Shown in pieces: positions 34,589-43,137 of a stretch of DNA of 64,000 bases; the stretch's first letter is position 1, and every line of letters starts with the position of its first letter. A program made the translations under genes and the position numbers. Under the pieces are notes generated by a model. It ran no database searches. It saw only the letters and a list, made by a program, of their open reading frames with translations, and was not told the origin of the DNA. The DNA comes from Bacteroidetes bacterium GWF2_38_335 (GTDB lineage: Bacteria > Bacteroidota > Bacteroidia > Bacteroidales > GWF2-38-335), in the NCBI GenBank assembly GCA_001769535.1, contig MEOH01000019.1, positions 1 to 64,000 of the forward strand, read 5' to 3'.

Positions 34589-36907
34589 TCATTTATTAAA
34601 CTTGTATTTAGCTTCAAATAGCATGAAACGGCCCGGACATCTGTACCCGTTGCTGTCGGTGTAAATGGTGTTTAAAATATTGTCAATGCTAAAAGTCAGA
34701 GTCAATTCTTTGATGTTTTTCCAGATTTTAAAATTGTAATTTGTGTAAGCCGGATATTTTGCCGAACGCAGGTAGTTGTAATCAATGGTGTTGGTTTCAT
34801 TTACCCATCGTGTGCCCGTATATTTTGCAGAGATTGAAGCAGAAATCCATTTGTGTTTATAATTTGCTCCGAAGGAATATTTATGATCAGGAATATCTGT
34901 CAGAAATTTTCCTGATAGATCGGTGTCAACTCCGCTTTCAGTTTTTACAAATTCTTTGATAACAGATTGGTTGTAAGTGTAATTTGCATAAACGGAAAAG
35001 TTTTCGGGCAATGAATATTCTGCTTCCAACTCAAGTCCCTTGACCTCAACTTTACTAATGTTGCTCATTTTAAAAACCGGTGCTATGGTGTAACCGAGGT
35101 TAACTGAATCTCCTGTGCTCAGATAATACATAAAGTCTTTCCCCGACATGAAATAGACTGAGACTCCGGTTTTAATCCGTTTTTTCGAATAATTAAAGCC
35201 CGTTTCATAGTTCATGATGTATTCTGAGCTTAGGTCTGGATTTGCAATTTTAAAACCGATTTTTTTTCTTCCGGTACGGCAAAGATCTTCAAGTATTGGA
35301 GCCCTGAATCCCTTTCCAACAGATGCGTATCCATTTAAATTATCATTCAGGTAATATTCCAGAGAAAATTTGGGACTAAATCCGCCGTATGTTTCAACAG
35401 GAATATCAAAAAATTGATAATCGGCAAGATATTCGATGGAATAAGAGGGGTTTTCGATTGAAAACAAAGCATCATGAAACCTCGAAAGATCGTAACGAAT
35501 ACCTGAAACCAAAAAGAGTTTGTTTTGTATTATTTTTGATTTGACCTGAAAAAAACCTCCGTAAAGTTCTATTTTTCCCTTATTGGTAACCACATCTGTA
35601 GATGAATAATAAACATCTGCTCCATCAACCGATCCGGCCTTAATTTCAGCACCGTAAGTGAGATTGAATATTTTTTTGAATGGCGATTCAAACCAAAGCT
35701 TTAACCCACTGTCATCTCTTTTTGAGTTTACCTCATAAAGTTTATATTCACTCATGGAATAGTATTCATTCAGACGATTATAATCTTCGTGGTAATTGTA
35801 AATATTCAGATAGACAGAGGTTGATTTTAACTTTCCACGGTATTTGCCCAGAGTGTAATAAGTATCATGTTCCGAATTCGCGCCCGATTCTTCAAATATT
35901 TTTACTCCACGCCCTCTTTGGTCGTCATAAACATTAAATGAAATTTCAACGAGACTTCTTTCCGTAGGCTGAAATCCTGCAGTAATTGAAGCATTCCATT
36001 CATCCAGAAAAACCGGAACAACAATGGTGTCATTTTCTTTAATGATGTAATCGGGAGTATTAATGTAACCATCGCTTTTTTTGAATCCGGCATTCATTTT
36101 CCAATAGAACAGGCTGTTGTCGGTGCGGCCCATGGCTGAAATTTTTCCGCCGAAAGTGTTATAAGTCCCGTAAAATAAGTTTGTGTTCAGGGATAATTTT
36201 TTCACAGGTTTTTTTGTGATGATGTTGATGATTCCGCCCATGGCATTATTGCCGAAGAGAACGGAACCCGGACCTTTAACCACCTCAATTTTTTCAATAT
36301 TGTCTTTTTCGAACATGTTCCAGTTAACTGATCCGGCATCAGATTTATTTACAGGATTTCCGTCAAGCAACACAAGTGTACCTGACTGGTTGTCTCCACC
36401 AAGTCCTCGCAACGAAACAACAGTTTGTGATGAATATATTCCATTGTCATCTTTAACATCAACTCCGGCAATACTTCCAAGCACATCCGATATATTTGTT
36501 CCGGCTGATTGTTCAATTTTTTTTGCAGGCAGCATGGTTATTCTTGCCGGTACAGCTACTAGTCCGGCTTCATCTCTGTTTGCTCTGACAATAATTGGGT
36601 CAGAAATAATACTTGTTCGGGCTAAATTAAAATTACATATCGTGTTTTTCTCTCCCTGAACTTTGACAGTTTTATTTTGAGAAGCATATCCAAGATAAGA
36701 GACTGAAATTACATGGCGTCCCGGACCAACATTTTTAAATTCATAAAATCCTTTTGAATTTGTAGCAGCTCCCAATGAGGAACTATCAATTACTACGCTT
36801 GCAAATTCTAAGGGATTTCCTTCAGGGTCATAGATATATCCGCTGATATTTTGGGAACAGCAGTTTAAGTAAAAAAATATTGATATGGCAAGCAGGATGA
36901 ATTTCAT
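34589..36907 (-). CDS. TonB-dependent receptor (wtp-linked)
   Basis: 772 residues: signal peptide, carboxypeptidase-like Ig domain (about 22-100), plug with 'RGLGGDNQSGTLVLLDGNPV' and 'IEKIEVVKGPGSVLFGNNAMGG', then a 22-strand-type barrel. It imports a ligand across the outer membrane using TonB energy. It is followed 34 bases later by the SUOX-like lipoprotein and wtpAB, so a molybdenum or tungsten species is the likely ligand; this is inference. It shares clear blocks with the receptor at 39545 (for example 'DLCRTGRKKIGFKIANPDL'). The start was set to ATG 36907 because the longer frame adds a short non-signal extension into the terminator. Confidence 0.87.
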   Translation of the reverse strand: MKFILLAISIFFYLNCCSQNISGYIYDPEGNPLEFASVVIDSSSLGAATNSKGFYEFKNVGPGRHVISVSYLGYASQNKTVKVQGEKNTICNFNLARTSIISDPIIVRANRDEAGLVAVPARITMLPAKKIEQSAGTNISDVLGSIAGVDVKDDNGIYSSQTVVSLRGLGGDNQSGTLVLLDGNPVNKSDAGSVNWNMFEKDNIEKIEVVKGPGSVLFGNNAMGGIINIITKKPVKKLSLNTNLFYGTYNTFGGKISAMGRTDNSLFYWKMNAGFKKSDGYINTPDYIIKENDTIVVPVFLDEWNASITAGFQPTERSLVEISFNVYDDQRGRGVKIFEESGANSEHDTYYTLGKYRGKLKSTSVYLNIYNYHEDYNRLNEYYSMSEYKLYEVNSKRDDSGLKLWFESPFKKIFNLTYGAEIKAGSVDGADVYYSSTDVVTNKGKIELYGGFFQVKSKIIQNKLFLVSGIRYDLSRFHDALFSIENPSYSIEYLADYQFFDIPVETYGGFSPKFSLEYYLNDNLNGYASVGKGFRAPILEDLCRTGRKKIGFKIANPDLSSEYIMNYETGFNYSKKRIKTGVSVYFMSGKDFMYYLSTGDSVNLGYTIAPVFKMSNISKVEVKGLELEAEYSLPENFSVYANYTYNQSVIKEFVKTESGVDTDLSGKFLTDIPDHKYSFGANYKHKWISASISAKYTGTRWVNETNTIDYNYLRSAKYPAYTNYNFKIWKNIKELTLTFSIDNILNTIYTDSNGYRCPGRFMLFEAKYKFNK

Positions 36908-36912
36908 AAAAT

Positions 36913-36959
36913 AAAAAAAGGCTGCCAAAAAACCTTATCGATCTTTTGGCAACCTTTTT
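36913..36959 (-). terminator. Terminator hairpin directly before the TBDT start
   Basis: On the minus strand a stem (GGTTGCCAAAA / TTTTGGCAGCC) is followed by a run of T residues that ends three bases before the ATG at 36907. It lies eight bases after the stop of the T9SS-sorted protein. Only readthrough from upstream could express the receptor unless a hidden promoter exists. Confidence 0.85.
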
Positions 36960-36966
36960 GAGTAAT

Positions 36967-37839
36967 TTATTTGCTGATAATTATTCTTTTTGTAGTTGGA
37001 GTGTTGTCATTATGGAAGAAAATCATTGCGAAATATAATCCTTCGGGCTGATTTTCAGAGTTTAAAACAACATGATTTGTGTTGCCATTAAACTGACCAA
37101 CAATTTGGCCCATATTGTTTACAAGAATAACTTTTGCAATTTCCTCAGGAGATTCAATGTTTACAATACCATTTGAAGGATTTGGGTAAACACTTACCAT
37201 ATCTTCAAAAAGAACGGTCTGAACGCCAGTTAAATCTTCTCCGGTAACAAGTACCTCATCAATTTTTGAGGTACCAAGTGAATCAACATCAACACCAGTA
37301 AGACCTTCGTTTGAAGTCATGATCCAACGTACACGAATTGACAATGTTCCGGGATGATTCATTTCAACTGGTAAAGCTACTTCGGTTAAAACGCCTGTTG
37401 TCCAATCGTTTCCAACAGTAATGTCACCACCCACGATATCCATCCAGGCACCGCTTCCCAATCTGCACTGAGCTTTGAAGTATTTCGGACCAGGATTGGT
37501 GTTGCCTGAGCGCTGTTTTGACCATAATTTAAAATTGCCATAACCATCGGCTTTAAATTTAATTGACCAGTATTTGGCGTTGGCGCCATCTTGCCAGTCT
37601 TCGGCAGTTAATGCATAGTCATCAGTACCGTTGGCTCCGTTTGTCAGAGTAGAAGTTCTTTCAACAAATGAAGTATCTTCAGCCCTCATGTCATATCCCA
37701 GGTTGCCGCTTAAACCCATATTGGCATTGAATTCAACGTCAGCAGGATCTATAAAGTTCCAACCGGTAATTGTATCGGCCTGTGAAAAGGCAAAGCTTGC
37801 CATGCAGGCAAATAAAACTGAAAGTAAAGTTTTTCTCAT
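36967..37839 (-). CDS. Small T9SS-sorted secreted protein
   Basis: 290 residues: signal peptide (about 1-19), a beta-rich domain (20-195) with 'YWSIKFKADGYGNFKLWSKQ', resembling a jelly-roll surface domain, and a type A T9SS sorting domain from 'VYPNPSNGIVNIESPEE' to 'TTKRIIISK'. It should be exported and anchored on the cell surface. It lies between a TBDT-associated lipoprotein and the TBDT and is likely transcribed with both. Function unknown; a surface capture protein for the receptor is possible. Confidence 0.8.
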   Translation of the reverse strand: MRKTLLSVLFACMASFAFSQADTITGWNFIDPADVEFNANMGLSGNLGYDMRAEDTSFVERTSTLTNGANGTDDYALTAEDWQDGANAKYWSIKFKADGYGNFKLWSKQRSGNTNPGPKYFKAQCRLGSGAWMDIVGGDITVGNDWTTGVLTEVALPVEMNHPGTLSIRVRWIMTSNEGLTGVDVDSLGTSKIDEVLVTGEDLTGVQTVLFEDMVSVYPNPSNGIVNIESPEEIAKVILVNNMGQIVGQFNGNTNHVVLNSENQPEGLYFAMIFFHNDNTPTTKRIIISK

Positions 37840-37865
37840 AGACTTAATATTAAATGTTAGTAATT

Positions 37866-38789
37866 TTATAATTGAATTTTCATTGCAAACTTAATTTTTC
37901 CGGTATCAACGGTATCGGCTTCAAGAACCCTGATTAATCCCAATTTTCCACCAGCCGTTTGGAAAGGAATAATAGTACCGGGCATAGCCCATTTATATTT
38001 TTTCTTTCCCCAGACATTGTCGTATGAAACGATGAGCAGACTGTCATTATGAGCCGAAACAAAATCAACGGCAGAAACACCGTTATCGGCGCGAATGTCA
38101 TATTTTGTGTAATTCCATGTAGACCAATCAGGAATATAAGTGTAATAATCGGTGTAAAGTTCTCCATAGAAACTGGCATCTTCACCTGGTGAAGAAAAAG
38201 TAGGCGATGGCAATTCTGGTCCGTCATCTGCCCTGAAATTGAAATACACCAAAAAGTTTACCTGATTCTGAAACAAAGTAGCCGAATCCTGAAAATAAAT
38301 CTTGCTCAATTCGTTGAGGAAAAAATGACCAAATTCTGTATTGTTCTGATATCCCATGGTGATTTCGGGAAATTCAATAATTCCGCCGAACGTTGAGTTA
38401 GGATCTTTAAATAGTTTTAGAGAAATTGATGCAGTCAGGCGATTTCGATCCATGACCTGAAAAGTCCAGGTTGCATCATCTTCAATTCCCTGGAAAAAAG
38501 TTTTATCCAAGACAAACCCTTCAGAATTCAGTCCCGAATCAACAAGTGTTCTGGTTTCTCCTTCACTGGTAATTTTTACTGTAAAATTGGTAATATTGGC
38601 ATCAATGCCTTCGGCTTTAATTCTGAATTTTATGGGATGGCCAATTGCAATTGTATCGCCGTTAACGGTATTTCCCGAAACAGCAACAATCTGAATGACC
38701 GGTGGCAGGTTTTCTTTTTCCTTTTTACACGAGGAAATTGAAACCGCTATTAATGAAATGATAATTAATCGAAATGCAAATCTTTTCAT
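37866..38789 (-). CDS. TBDT-associated lipoprotein, copy 1
   Basis: 307 residues with a lipoprotein signal ('ISLIAVSISSC', Cys21). A beta-rich N-terminal half is followed by shared blocks with the lipoprotein at 41608: 'MGYQNNTEFGHFF', 'SSPGEDASF', 'AHNDSLLIVSYDN' and the end 'KIKFAMKIQL'. Both copies belong to TBDT modules, so a surface-exposed or periplasmic ligand-capture lipoprotein is likely. No named family recognised. It begins the 38.8-34.5 kb set, and its leader starts with ATCGCAAAATA right at the start codon. Confidence 0.72.
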   Translation of the reverse strand: MKRFAFRLIIISLIAVSISSCKKEKENLPPVIQIVAVSGNTVNGDTIAIGHPIKFRIKAEGIDANITNFTVKITSEGETRTLVDSGLNSEGFVLDKTFFQGIEDDATWTFQVMDRNRLTASISLKLFKDPNSTFGGIIEFPEITMGYQNNTEFGHFFLNELSKIYFQDSATLFQNQVNFLVYFNFRADDGPELPSPTFSSPGEDASFYGELYTDYYTYIPDWSTWNYTKYDIRADNGVSAVDFVSAHNDSLLIVSYDNVWGKKKYKWAMPGTIIPFQTAGGKLGLIRVLEADTVDTGKIKFAMKIQL

Positions 38790-38896
38790 ATCGCAAAATA
38801 AATAATTTAAATCATGATATCCAAATGTTTATTTGGAAAGATTGGAGGGGAAAATATGATTTTGGTCAGTATCTGTTAATACTTATTTACTATTTC

Positions 38897-39451
38897 TCAT
38901 TCAGTATCTCTTTTAAACCCAATTTTTTTTCGTTCTGCCTGATCTGACTCCCTTTGCCTGTTTTCTTCAAATTGTTTCAGGTATTCAAAAATCAACATTA
39001 TTTTTTTATCCTGCTCCATGTCGTTTCGTTGTAATTGTTCTAATTTTTGAAAAATTTCATTGTGAGTTGCTAACATGAGCATCATTTTATTAAATACCCG
39101 CATTATCTGAAGGTTAATCATAATTGCCTTTTTACTCTTTAATACTGTGGATAACTGGGGAACTCCAATATTTGTAAAACAAAAAGGGGCATAACGTAGT
39201 CCCATAATATCTGATTTGGAGGTCACGAACTGTGACCTCCAAATTTCAAACTCTTCTTTTGTCATTTCAAACATAAAATCATCAGGGAATCTTTCAATAT
39301 TACGTTTTACAGCTTGTTTTAATGCTTTTGTTTCTACTCCGTAAAATGCAGCAAGATCCCTGTCAATCATTACTTTTTGCCCCCTGATAAAGTAAATTTT
39401 ACTCATTATTACTTCTTCCGGTATCATAATTTCGTTATCAATTTTATCCAT
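38897..39451 (-). CDS. ORF6N domain protein
   Basis: 184 residues. The ORF6N domain begins near residue 9 ('MIPEEVIMSKIYFIRGQKVM') and carries the typical 'FPDDFMFEMTKEE' and 'GVPQLSTVLKSKKAIMINLQIMR'. The C-terminus is a coiled coil. ORF6N is a DNA-binding domain named from phage antirepressor-like proteins but common in Bacteroidota chromosomes. It sits between the two TBDT modules. The inner ATG 39451 is preferred to the TTG-like start further out. Confidence 0.88.
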   Translation of the reverse strand: MDKIDNEIMIPEEVIMSKIYFIRGQKVMIDRDLAAFYGVETKALKQAVKRNIERFPDDFMFEMTKEEFEIWRSQFVTSKSDIMGLRYAPFCFTNIGVPQLSTVLKSKKAIMINLQIMRVFNKMMLMLATHNEIFQKLEQLQRNDMEQDKKIMLIFEYLKQFEENRQRESDQAERKKIGFKRDTE

Positions 39452-39544
39452 ATATTTATTATTATGATTACAAAAGTATGCAAACAAACTTGATTTTGCA
39501 AAATTATGATTAGTAATTTCATTCGAATCTTTAGTGAATAAAAT

Positions 39545-41611
39545 TTAAAACCTAAACCCCACTCCGCCCAAAACAAACCTCCCCGGCGAAAGCTGCGATT
39601 TGCGGTCAATAAACTGATTGTCCAATATATTTTGGATATCAATCCAGCAACCTAAGCCGCTTTTCAACTCTTTCGAAAGCCGCATGTTCAGTAAAAAATA
39701 ATCTTCCAGTAATTGGGTGTTTTCATCATCTACCCACTGACTGCCTGTGTAGGTGCAGTTCAGATGGCAGTTTAACAGTTTGTTTTTCCAGGTGGCTCCG
39801 GCGTAAAACAGGTGCGGCGACACTTCTATCAGATACAGTCCTGATAAATCTTTGGAGGGATTTCCTTCTTCCATCTGGTAATCCAGAACGATGGAATGAT
39901 TGTATGAATAATTGAGGTTGAAACTGATGCTTTTAACAACTTGATAATTGACTGATAGTTCTCCTCCGTAAATTTCTACTTCGGCAATGTTCTCTCTGGT
40001 CAGAATGGGTTTTGGATCAGATCCTTCTACCTCAAGGGTATCTCCGGTTCCTATCAGATACTGAAAATCTATTCCTTTTGAATAGTATACGGCTGTGCTG
40101 ACTTTTATTTTTTTAAGGAAAATCCTGGAATATCCGACTTCGTAGGTGAATAGTTTCTCAGGACGTAGCTCCGGATTGGCCAACCGGAATCCTTTTCTGA
40201 TCTTCCCCGATTTGCACAAATCATCAATTTTTGGTGGTTTGTATCCTGTGGCAAAGGAAACATAAACATCCGAGAGTGAATTAAATAAGTATTTTACAGC
40301 CAGTTTAGGTGAAAAAGCCGACCATTGATGGTTGTCAAATTTTTCATAGAAACTTTCTGTGAATCCTGTTTCTTTTGATGGATCATCCACAGTTTGCCAC
40401 CCGTTATTAAAGGTGATGATGTCGTTTCGCAATCCTGCAATGACTTTTAGTTTTTCTTTCACCAGATTGATTTCATCCTGTAAAAAAAGTGCATAAACAT
40501 TGAGAAATCCTTCGTAATTGATCAGGTCGGGAGTGGTACGGTAAGTCTCGTTTCCGTTTACATCTCCGGTCCTTATTTCAATGCCTCCCGTAATATAATT
40601 GTTTTTGAAAAGCTCATTCCCGGCGATCATCCACACTCCTTTGTCATTTTTTACTGTGGAGGCATCGGACAGTTTGTATTCGTAAAAATCGTTCAGGGAT
40701 TCTTTCTGACTGTAATAATCTTCCCTGAGCATGGAAGCCAGTACTTTCAATGTTGTTTTACCAATTTTTCCCGAATAATTGATTCTTCCCTGATGGGTTT
40801 TTGCTTTGTCATAGCTGCCGTCTTCTTCATGCACCTGTACACCGCCTCCGCGCAGCTCGTCATAGTAATCATAGGCAATTTCGATGCTGTTGTTTTTGCT
40901 GATCTGGTAACCTGTTTTTATTCCGCCGCCATACTCGGTAAGAAAAGTCTCAGTGTCAGTTGAATCAAGTGCTTCGGCTGGTTCAAAGATGTAGCCGTCG
41001 CCCTGTCTGTACAATCCGTTGATCCCCCAGTAAAAGCCCTTATTTTCTTTGATCTTGCTGCCCGAAAGGTTCAGCGAGGAACCCAGTGTATTGTATTTTC
41101 CTGCAAATGCCTTGATGTTTCCTGATAATTTTTCCTGCGGCTTTTTGGTGATGATGTTGATGACTCCGCCCATGGCGTTTGTACCGTAGAGCGCGCTGGC
41201 CGGACCTTTAATCACTTCGATTCGTTCCACTTCGTCGGGATTGACATTATGCCAGTTGACCGAGCCGCCTGAGAGTTTATTTTTAGGAACGCCGTCAATT
41301 AAGATCAGGGTGCGGTCGCTGCTTTCCAGTCCGCGCATGGTCACACTCGAGTTTTTTGAGAAGATTCCCCAGCTTCGGTTAACATACACATTGGCTGATG
41401 TTCTTAAAATATCGTCAATATTCAATACCGGTGAAGCCTGAATTTTTTCTGAGCTGATGATGTCTATTTTTCCAGGCACATTTTTTACGATTCTTTCACC
41501 ACGGGTGGCGGTTACCACTACTTCGTCGATCATGACGGGGGTGGTGTCGTTGACCTGGGCATATGTCTGGCAGATCAATAAAATCAGCAATATGGTGTTG
41601 AATATTCTCAT
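39545..41611 (-). CDS. TonB-dependent receptor, second module
   Basis: 688 residues: signal peptide, plug domain (about 20-150, 'RGLESSDRTLILIDGVP', 'IEVIKGPASALYGTNAMGGV') and barrel ending in Phe. Unlike the first receptor it lacks the N-terminal carboxypeptidase-like domain. It shares many barrel blocks with the 34.6-kb receptor ('DLCKSGKIRKGFRLANPEL', 'CTYTGSQWVDDENTQ'), so the two arose by duplication. Its start overlaps the stop of the lipoprotein by four bases. Ligand unknown; a metal complex or cofactor is the guess from context. Confidence 0.9.
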   Translation of the reverse strand: MRIFNTILLILLICQTYAQVNDTTPVMIDEVVVTATRGERIVKNVPGKIDIISSEKIQASPVLNIDDILRTSANVYVNRSWGIFSKNSSVTMRGLESSDRTLILIDGVPKNKLSGGSVNWHNVNPDEVERIEVIKGPASALYGTNAMGGVINIITKKPQEKLSGNIKAFAGKYNTLGSSLNLSGSKIKENKGFYWGINGLYRQGDGYIFEPAEALDSTDTETFLTEYGGGIKTGYQISKNNSIEIAYDYYDELRGGGVQVHEEDGSYDKAKTHQGRINYSGKIGKTTLKVLASMLREDYYSQKESLNDFYEYKLSDASTVKNDKGVWMIAGNELFKNNYITGGIEIRTGDVNGNETYRTTPDLINYEGFLNVYALFLQDEINLVKEKLKVIAGLRNDIITFNNGWQTVDDPSKETGFTESFYEKFDNHQWSAFSPKLAVKYLFNSLSDVYVSFATGYKPPKIDDLCKSGKIRKGFRLANPELRPEKLFTYEVGYSRIFLKKIKVSTAVYYSKGIDFQYLIGTGDTLEVEGSDPKPILTRENIAEVEIYGGELSVNYQVVKSISFNLNYSYNHSIVLDYQMEEGNPSKDLSGLYLIEVSPHLFYAGATWKNKLLNCHLNCTYTGSQWVDDENTQLLEDYFLLNMRLSKELKSGLGCWIDIQNILDNQFIDRKSQLSPGRFVLGGVGFRF

Positions 41612-42549
41612 TCCTGAATTTTTACCTCAATTTCAATGATTCCCTCTTCAGCACCAGTCACATTGACCACTTTGAACATTCCTTTTTTGCCGTCGTTGTT
41701 GGTGATGAAGGAATAAATATGACCCGGCTGCAGATTTTTTGCTTTTCTTTTCCCGGTCATAAATTCGAAGGTGTTGTATAAAATCAGACTGTCGTTGTGG
41801 CAATTGTCAAATTCCTCAATGGTAACAGAATCCTGAAAAACATAACGGGTGGTATTCAAGATTGTCCAATTTGACAAGCCGCTTGCACCGGGAAAAACCG
41901 ATGCATCCACATTTGCTCCGGGAGATGAAATCGTATTGTCTTCGCCTGTAAGCAGATCAAAATAATATAGAATATCAACTTTTTCCTGATTGGCAAATGC
42001 CGCATCAAGATTGAACAATGTTTCCTCAAAAAGCGAATAGAAACTTCCGGTTGTTGTGTTGTTCTGAGCTCCCATGATGATTGAAGGAATTTTCCTGATG
42101 TTTCCGTAAAGCGAGGCCTCATTTTTTGTGAGTGTCAGGGTAATAACCTGAGATTTTCTTCCCTCGCGGTCGCGCACATAAAACTCCCAGGTTTCGTTTT
42201 CGGCAACGCCTTTGACTATTTGCTTTGTGTAGGTGAATTGATTGGTCCAGATTCCGGTATCCACCGAACTTTCTATCCCATCCTGGGTAACAGAATAATT
42301 AAAATGAGTCAGTTCATCATCGCTTGAGGTTTTGGCAATGATTCCGATTTTCACCGTGTCACCAATTAAAAGCAAGGTGTCATTGTGCAGAAATCCGTTT
42401 TCGATGACAAAAGAAATTTCGGGATAGGGAAAAACCTCTTCATCTTCTTTGCATCCATTAAATATTATGCCAACTGTAAGAAAGCTAAATACCCAAATCG
42501 TTATGGATAAATTTGCATATCGAATGATATAGCTTTTTAATGAGAGCAT
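41608..42549 (-). CDS. TBDT-associated lipoprotein, copy 2
   Basis: 313 residues. A signal region ends 'VGIIFNGC' (Cys33), so it is a lipoprotein with a rather long N-terminus. It is a paralogue of the lipoprotein at 37866: shared 'MGAQNNTTTGSFY', 'ISSPGANVDASVF', 'CHNDSLILYNTFEF' and 'GIIEIEVKIQ'. It is translationally coupled to the receptor (ATGA overlap). Role as receptor partner is inferred from pairing with a TBDT in both modules. Confidence 0.75.
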   Translation of the reverse strand: MLSLKSYIIRYANLSITIWVFSFLTVGIIFNGCKEDEEVFPYPEISFVIENGFLHNDTLLLIGDTVKIGIIAKTSSDDELTHFNYSVTQDGIESSVDTGIWTNQFTYTKQIVKGVAENETWEFYVRDREGRKSQVITLTLTKNEASLYGNIRKIPSIIMGAQNNTTTGSFYSLFEETLFNLDAAFANQEKVDILYYFDLLTGEDNTISSPGANVDASVFPGASGLSNWTILNTTRYVFQDSVTIEEFDNCHNDSLILYNTFEFMTGKRKAKNLQPGHIYSFITNNDGKKGMFKVVNVTGAEEGIIEIEVKIQE

Positions 42550-42561
42550 TTTTGATATTGA

Positions 42562-43137
42562 TTATTTTTTCAGGCGGTTAAAAGCATAAACCATTGAAAA
42601 ACCAAGGATTCCGCCTGCAAATCCGAAAAGGAAATGGGTTGAGAGCACAACAGCCGGAGTGTTTTTCAAAAGATTCATGTATGGATATCCCGAAAGGATG
42701 TTGACGAAAATCCTGCCAAGGGGAATCATCATGTAGGCCAATCCGCCAACCAATCCGAAGAAAACCATTGATTTATTGAATCTGGCAAAGGCGAAGAAGC
42801 AAACATCAATAAGAATTCCCATTAAAATGTAGAATGCCGGCAAAAAAGGATCAGTGATGCCCATAAAAGGCATGAACATCAGCGCGGCAGCCGATAAAGT
42901 GGCGATGCCGGCAGCGATGGAAGTGCGGGTAGTCATTCTTCCTATTACAAACAAAGCCATCACTTCAATGCCGTGGTGACCGGGCATGTTCATGGGAACA
43001 CGCAGTTTCTGGCGCAGCACAATGGCCAGGGCGCCAATCAGAATAAGGAATAAAACTTCGAGGGCAGCAGTCGTCCGGTCAATCGGAAAGACTCTTGACC
43101 ATGTCTTTTGAAACGCATTTCCACTTGCATTTTTCAT
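42562..43137 (-). CDS. ECF-S-like integral membrane protein
   Basis: 191 residues, about five or six helices after a short charged N-terminus, in the inner membrane. Size and helix pattern resemble ECF transporter substrate-binding (S) components ('IEVMALFVIGRMTTRTSIAAG'), which bind small cofactors or metals; I could not match a named S family. No ECF ATPase or T component is in the window. The start overlaps the end of the TiaS-like gene by 59 bases, so translation is coupled. It is 12 bases ahead of the lipoprotein. Confidence 0.6.
   Translation of the reverse strand: MKNASGNAFQKTWSRVFPIDRTTAALEVLFLILIGALAIVLRQKLRVPMNMPGHHGIEVMALFVIGRMTTRTSIAAGIATLSAAALMFMPFMGITDPFLPAFYILMGILIDVCFFAFARFNKSMVFFGLVGGLAYMMIPLGRIFVNILSGYPYMNLLKNTPAVVLSTHFLFGFAGGILGFSMVYAFNRLKK

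Noticed and set aside
38897-39451. Prophage remnant because of the ORF6N gene
   Set aside because: No other phage genes, att-like repeats or integrase nearby; ORF6N genes are common in Bacteroidota chromosomes.
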